Shown piece by piece: positions 6,592-10,215 of a DNA stretch of 10,215 bases (positions are counted from its first letter, which is position 1; each line of letters opens with the position of its first letter). The notes below the pieces were generated by a model. That model was not told where the DNA came from. It saw nothing but the letters and a program-made list of their open reading frames with translations, and did no database searches. Both the position numbers and the translations under genes were made by a program. The stretch comes from an uncultured Planctomycetaceae bacterium (GTDB taxonomy: Bacteria; Planctomycetota; Planctomycetia; Planctomycetales; Planctomycetaceae), in contig CAIUHT010001288.1 of assembly GCA_903898975.1 (NCBI GenBank), positions 1 through 10,215 of the forward strand, written 5' to 3'.

Positions 6592-7719
6592 CTACGCGCG
6601 GTTCCACAGTCGCACCCGCAACCGGGAGGGAAGCAGTTGGCAGTCAATTTCGGTGACGCCGTCGGCTTCGCGGCAGAAGAGTTCCCCGTCGATGTGCACG
6701 GTCAGTGGCCGTTGCGACATGATCCGCGCCGATTGGCACAGTCCCAGTTGCACCCGGGGATGATTCCGAGGGGCACCCCACCACGCGACGCGGGGCAAGA
6801 GTGCGAGAATCTCGGGCAGCCTCTGGAGATCGGAGCGGACGAAGTTGAACCAGCCATCGCCCAGTCGCGCCTCGGGAGCGAGCCGAAAGTTCCCCTCCCG
6901 CTGTCCCAGCAACAGGCTGAACAGCAGCGTCGGGCCCACCCACGGGATCGCCTGCCCGACCTGGATGCTCATTTCGGGGAGTTCCCGCTGGCGACGGAGC
7001 GCCTTCAGCGTCGCCCAGCCGTAGAGCCACAGTCCCTGCAACCAGTGAATTTGGTGAGCCTCTTCGGTCACCAGTCCGTTCAGCCCCAAACCCAGGCTCG
7101 ACAAAAAATAACCGACGCGCCCCGAACCCTCGGGAAACACCTCGTCGGGTGCGATGTGGGCCCCCACGGGCAGTTCGCCCGGCACTGGCGAGCCACCCGC
7201 CTGGGGCAGGTCCACGCTGGCTGGTCCAGTGGTCGATCGGCCTGCGGTTCGCGACAGCCTGCCCGCCTGTCCTGCGCTCCCCAACTCGGGTGGGGCGGGG
7301 ACCCACGACCGCACGGCGGGGGGCGCGGCGAACGGTCCCGCGGCGACGCGTCCCACGTCGACCGTCAGCGCGGGGGGCGTCCCCTCGGGGAGGTGGTCGA
7401 GTTCATCGGCGACACTGAAGGCGTAGTCGTTCGCCGAGCCAACGGGGAGCAGTCCCAGTTCCAGCCCCGCGACACCCGTGGAGAGGAGTCCCCGGGCGAC
7501 TTCGTGCAGGGTGCCATCGCCCCCCGCGGCGATCACGTTGCGGGCCCCCCGAGCGACGGCGGCCCGCGCCTGCTCGATCGCCGAACCGGGAGCCGTGGTG
7601 GCGATCCACTCGACCCCCGAGAGCAGGCGTTGGCGGGTTCGCTGCAGTCGGCGCTGCCCGCGACTCTTCCCCGAGCGGGGGTTCCAGATGACGCAATCGG
7701 GCGGCGTGAGTTCGCTCAT
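6592..7719 (-). CDS. Diacylglycerol/lipid kinase family protein (DAGKc, YegS/DgkB-like)
   Basis: This 375-residue protein has the catalytic fold of bacterial diacylglycerol and sphingosine-type lipid kinases, which phosphorylate a lipid hydroxyl with ATP at the membrane surface. Motifs in order are VIWNPRSGKSRG (10-21), the nucleotide-binding AAGGDGTLHEVARG (64-77), LPVGSANDYA (91-100, usually PLGTANDFA), TVDVGRV (119-125), YFLSSLGLGLNGLV (204-217), LGDGWFN (286-292) and the C-terminal HIDGELF (342-348). A low-complexity Pro/Ala/Gly/Ser insertion (about 126-201) separates DVGRV from YFLSS, a spacing of only about 10-15 residues in usual members, so the protein exceeds the family's usual length of about 300. 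No membrane segment is obvious. I chose the ATG at 7719-7717 (MSELTPPD), close to the first strand. An in-frame ATG at 7746 would add MLPSPPRCP, and neither has a well-spaced ribosome binding site. The substrate lipid is not readable. Confidence 0.87.
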   Translation of the reverse strand: MSELTPPDCVIWNPRSGKSRGQRRLQRTRQRLLSGVEWIATTAPGSAIEQARAAVARGARNVIAAGGDGTLHEVARGLLSTGVAGLELGLLPVGSANDYAFSVADELDHLPEGTPPALTVDVGRVAAGPFAAPPAVRSWVPAPPELGSAGQAGRLSRTAGRSTTGPASVDLPQAGGSPVPGELPVGAHIAPDEVFPEGSGRVGYFLSSLGLGLNGLVTEEAHQIHWLQGLWLYGWATLKALRRQRELPEMSIQVGQAIPWVGPTLLFSLLLGQREGNFRLAPEARLGDGWFNFVRSDLQRLPEILALLPRVAWWGAPRNHPRVQLGLCQSARIMSQRPLTVHIDGELFCREADGVTEIDCQLLPSRLRVRLWNRA

Positions 7720-8081
7720 GGGGCATCGCGGGGGGGAGGGGAGCATTCCCGCCCGGTCGCGAGCCTGCTCCTGGTGATGCTATCAATCCCGGACCATTCG
7801 ACGCCATTGGTCCCGAACAGCCGGTGTTTGGGGACGTGGGCACCGAGTTGTTCTGGCGGGCGGCGGACCACGCTCACGATTCATCGGGTCCATGACAAGT
7901 CGGCGGGGAGCGGGAGATGGGCTGGCACCGCTGACCCCAGTCGGCAGTCGTGCTGTGGGGCTGAGTGCCACCAGCGTGCGCCACGCTCGCGCCGCGACCG
8001 GGGGCACCGCAATCCCACACGGAATGCCTCTCCCCGGGTCACTTCTCCCCCGAACTCAGCTCGCCGGTCGCAAGTCGAACT

Positions 8082-8106
8082 GTTGGGGAATACAGTGTTC
8101 TCCAAC
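8082..8106. promoter_or_regulatory. 9-bp inverted repeat upstream of the peptidase gene
   Basis: GTTGGGGAA (8082-8090) is mirrored by TTCTCCAAC (8098-8106) around the 7-nt spacer TACAGTG. Eight of nine positions match, and the ninth would be a G-U pair in RNA. It could be an operator dyad or a 5' leader hairpin. It lies 3 bp before the hexamer array. Confidence 0.5.
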
Positions 8107-8109
8107 GTC

Positions 8110-8129
8110 CACGATCACGATCACGATCA
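8110..8129. repeat. Three CACGAT hexamer repeats
   Basis: CACGAT is repeated three times in perfect tandem at 8110-8127, followed by CA, creating GATC sites at 8113, 8119 and 8125, each 6 bp apart. It may be a regulator-binding array or a simple slippage repeat. Confidence 0.75.
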
Positions 8130-8142
8130 ATCGAACCCGACC

Positions 8143-8181
8143 TCATCGCGCCAACCCATCGCGCCAACTCATCGAGCCACA
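8143..8181. repeat. Three 13-bp tandem repeats
   Basis: The unit TCATCGCGCCAAC (8143-8155) is followed by CCATCGCGCCAAC (8156-8168) and the more diverged TCATCGAGCCACA (8169-8181). The array ends 2 bp before an in-frame ATG at 8184. Its place next to the hexamer array suggests a regulatory or slippage-prone segment. Confidence 0.75.
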
Positions 8182-8378
8182 GCATGCCGAGCCAACCTGA
8201 GCCCCCTCCCGCTGATCGAAGCGAACGACCTGTACGCCGAGGCTGCGGAGCGGGGCTGAATTCCCGTCGCAGAACCACACCGACCACCCGCGGAAGCGAC
8301 GCGACCAAGGTGTCTCCCGAGCGCGACCCCTCGCGGGGTTGGCTGCGAACAGCCTGCGACGCGCAGCAAGCCCGACTT

Positions 8379-10215
8379 GTGAGGCGTCTGCTGGGCCGCG
8401 CTGTGTTGGCCATGGGGGTGCTGGCCATGGGGTTGTCAGCCCTCGGGGTGTTGGCCCTGGGAGAGTTCGCACCCGGCGGGCTGGTGAGTGCCCCGCTGTG
8501 GGCCCAGGAACTTCCGGCGGTCGGCCCGGTCCCGGCCAATTCCAAGGTCCCCAAGTTCTACTCCAAGCAGTTGAGCGTGCAGGGCTACCCGATTGTCGCC
8601 TCCGAGCGCGTCAATGACTTCGCCCTCCGCGAAGCCGGCTGGCTGGTCGAACAGCTCACTTCCGGCCGGCCCGGTCTGCGCGAGGCGCTCATCGCCGCTC
8701 AATCTCGGCTCTGCATCATCGCCCACAACGAATTCACCACCGATCTCCCGGAGTTCGCCCAGTTGCCCCCGCAACGGGGGTTCGAATCGCTCTCGGCCAA
8801 AGACTACTGGGATGCCCGTGCCCGGGGGACCGGAGGGAATTCCGATGACCCGCTCTGCTCATGCGGCGAAGAGAACCTGCTGGGTTACGAGGGGGACCCG
8901 TACTCCCGCGAGTGCATCCTGATTCACGAGTTCGCCCACAACATCCACCTGCTGGGTATGCCCCGGCTGGACCCCACGTTCGATGAGCGGGTCAAGCTGG
9001 CGTGGCAGCGGGCCCTCAAGGCCGGGCTGTGGAAAGGGGCGTACGCCTCGGTCAATCATCACGAGTACTTCGCCGAGGGAGCCCAAAGCTGGTTCGACAA
9101 CAATCGCGAAAACGACCACGACCACAATCACGTCAATACGCGGGCCGAACTGTTGCAGTACGATCCCGCCCTCGCAGGGTTGTGCCGGGAGGTGTTTGGC
9201 GAGACCCGCTTCCGCTACACCCCGCCCCGCAGTCGCCTGGCTGGTCACCTGGCAGGATATCGACCCGAGCAGGCGCCGAAGTTTGCGTGGCCCGAGCGGC
9301 TGCAGCAGGCGCAGGCGGTCATCCTGAAGGCAGCCCAGGAGCGGTCGGCCCAGGCGAAAGAGCCCCAGCCCGCCCAGGCCGCAGCCGCCGACCCCGGCCT
9401 GCTGACCATCGATCGCCTGTACCGCGGCGGAGAGTTTCAGGCCGCGGGAGTCGATGAGCTGATCTTCAGCCGGCAGTCGGCGAGCGCCTTCCGCTGGCGT
9501 TCCGCCGACCCCGGTCCCGGGAGCGACCTGGTCAAGGTCGATCTCGCGACAGACACCGCCGAGGTGTTGATTCCCGCCGCGAAGCTGATTCCCACGCCGG
9601 GGGGCCAGCCCCTGTCGGTGCATGGCTTTCGCCTTTCCGACGACGAGCGGACGCTGCTGATCTTCACGAACAGTCGCCGCGTGTGGCGCACCAACGCCCG
9701 GGGCGAGTACTGGGTCTACGACATCCCGGGGGAAAAACTGACCCGGCTTGGTCCGTCGCAGCCCCCCTCCTCGGCCCTGTATGCCCGGCTCGATCCGACC
9801 GGCACCCGCGCGGTCTGGGTGCACAACCAGAACCTGTTCACGCAGAAGCTGCCCGGTGGCGAGGCTGTCCCGCTGACCCATGACACCGCCGACCACCTCA
9901 TCAATGGCACGGGGGACTGGGTCAACGAGGAGGAACTTGAGATTCGCGAGGGGTATCGACTGTCGGGAGATGGACGCTACGTGGCGTTCCGGCAGTTCGA
10001 CACCTCGGGTGTGCGGTCGATGACCCTGGTCGACAACCTCGGGGGGAACTATCCCAAGACACAGTTGATTCCATACCCCAAGGTGGGCGAACAGAACTCG
10101 GCGACCCGCGTCGGCATTGTCTCGGTGGAAGGGGGGGACGTGCGGTGGCTCGATTTGCCGGGCGACCCGCGCGGGCATTACATCGCCCACCTCGACTGGT
10201 CGCCCGATTCCAGCT
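8379..10215 (+). CDS. Secreted fusion: HEXXH zinc metallopeptidase-like domain plus DPP-IV (S9B) peptidase N-terminus, partial
   Basis: One uninterrupted frame runs to the window edge (612 residues from the GTG at 8379). Residues 1-43 look like a signal peptide: RRLLGR, a long hydrophobic core of pentapeptide repeats, then PLWAQ before ELP. Residues about 45-317 form a zinc metallopeptidase-like domain with HEFAH (183-187) in ILIHEFAHNIHLLG and HHEYFAEG (227-234), where Glu233 or Glu229 could be the third zinc ligand as in gluzincins such as the anthrax lethal factor-like group. A Gln/Ala/Pro linker (about 318-340) leads into LLTIDRLY and a DPP-IV-type beta-propeller; DWVNEEE (513-519) matches the double-Glu motif that grips the substrate N-terminus in DPP-IV, followed by FRQFDTSGV and a propeller repeat ending HLDWSPDSS. 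The serine hydrolase domain would lie beyond the window. It should act outside the cytoplasm on peptides. An ATG at 8184 and a GTG at 8310 are alternative starts; 8379 gives the best signal peptide. Confidence 0.82.
   Translation, partial: MRRLLGRAVLAMGVLAMGLSALGVLALGEFAPGGLVSAPLWAQELPAVGPVPANSKVPKFYSKQLSVQGYPIVASERVNDFALREAGWLVEQLTSGRPGLREALIAAQSRLCIIAHNEFTTDLPEFAQLPPQRGFESLSAKDYWDARARGTGGNSDDPLCSCGEENLLGYEGDPYSRECILIHEFAHNIHLLGMPRLDPTFDERVKLAWQRALKAGLWKGAYASVNHHEYFAEGAQSWFDNNRENDHDHNHVNTRAELLQYDPALAGLCREVFGETRFRYTPPRSRLAGHLAGYRPEQAPKFAWPERLQQAQAVILKAAQERSAQAKEPQPAQAAAADPGLLTIDRLYRGGEFQAAGVDELIFSRQSASAFRWRSADPGPGSDLVKVDLATDTAEVLIPAAKLIPTPGGQPLSVHGFRLSDDERTLLIFTNSRRVWRTNARGEYWVYDIPGEKLTRLGPSQPPSSALYARLDPTGTRAVWVHNQNLFTQKLPGGEAVPLTHDTADHLINGTGDWVNEEELEIREGYRLSGDGRYVAFRQFDTSGVRSMTLVDNLGGNYPKTQLIPYPKVGEQNSATRVGIVSVEGGDVRWLDLPGDPRGHYIAHLDWSPDSS
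8403..8462 (+). repeat. Four 15-bp repeats coding the signal-peptide hydrophobic core
   Basis: Four 15-bp units at 8403-8417, 8418-8432, 8433-8447 and 8448-8462 code VLAMG, VLAMG, LSALG and VLALG. The first two differ by one base. Slippage in this array would change the length of the hydrophobic core by five residues at a time without shifting the frame. Confidence 0.85.

Larger units (their letters stand above)
7720..8378. other. Divergent upstream region of the lipid kinase and the fusion peptidase
   Basis: This stretch lies between two genes transcribed away from each other. Its left half (7720 to about 8080) shows no supported gene or recognisable promoter box. Its right half holds an inverted repeat and two short tandem repeat arrays listed separately. 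A long plus-strand open frame crosses the area but is antisense to the kinase. From the in-frame ATG at 8184 to 8378 the peptidase frame is open, but codon third positions are much less G/C-biased in its first half than in the confirmed coding part, so I treat it as mostly upstream sequence. Confidence 0.5.

Noticed and set aside
6463..8259. A 598-residue plus-strand open frame
   Set aside because: It is antisense to the lipid kinase, is Arg/Gln/Gly-rich without domains, and is the typical shadow of a high-G+C gene.
8184..8378. An N-terminal extension of the peptidase from the ATG at 8184
   Set aside because: The frame is open, but the first half has weak G/C bias at third positions and would place 65 Arg/Pro-rich residues before the signal peptide; it remains possible as an alternative start.
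8779..8788. GGTTCGAATC, a tRNA T-loop-like sequence
   Set aside because: It lies inside the metallopeptidase coding frame (coding RGFES) and no acceptor, D or anticodon stems surround it.
8859..10190. A 443-residue minus-strand open frame
   Set aside because: It is antisense to the peptidase fusion, which carries recognisable motifs in frame throughout.

Overview
The window is bacterial chromosome with high G+C (third codon positions almost all G or C) and leaderless-looking gene starts without clear Shine-Dalgarno sites. A planctomycete is the best guess. The supporting signs are the weak ribosome binding sites, an FHA-like protein whose phosphopeptide-binding residues have been lost, a fused single-chain class I fumarase, and a secreted S9/DPP-IV-type peptidase with a signal peptide ending in an Ala-Gln-Glu type junction. 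This assignment is inference, because no rRNA or other phylogenetic marker is present.

Left part (1-1507): the first codons of a minus-strand gene that looks like a zinc-dependent alcohol/glucose dehydrogenase lie at the left edge. They are preceded by a complete minus-strand HpcH/HpaI-type 2-keto-3-deoxy acid aldolase. Two perfect stem-loops lie in tandem behind the aldolase stop. Divergent from the aldolase is a small single-domain Rieske [2Fe-2S] protein.

Middle part (1742-4859, plus strand): a Nudix hydrolase of the Ap4A-hydrolase-like type, a single-domain response regulator, and a full-length class I (4Fe-4S) fumarate hydratase. The gaps between them (224 and 458 bp) are too long for a tight operon. 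Convergent with the fumarase is a minus-strand FHA-fold/coiled-coil protein (5292-6200). Upstream of that, on the same strand, is a diacylglycerol/lipid kinase (6592-7719) carrying an unusual low-complexity insertion.

Right part (8082-10215): a repeat-rich, probably regulatory stretch precedes a plus-strand gene that runs off the window. Its single uninterrupted frame joins a signal peptide, a zinc metallopeptidase-like domain (HEFAH plus a downstream HHEYFAEG motif) and the N-terminal beta-propeller of a DPP-IV (S9B) serine peptidase. This apparent two-protease fusion is the most unusual item in the window. Several short tandem duplications (15-bp, 13-bp and 6-bp periods) occur at gene ends, in the upstream region and inside the signal-peptide code. 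No rRNA, tRNA, CRISPR array, insertion sequence or phage gene was seen.
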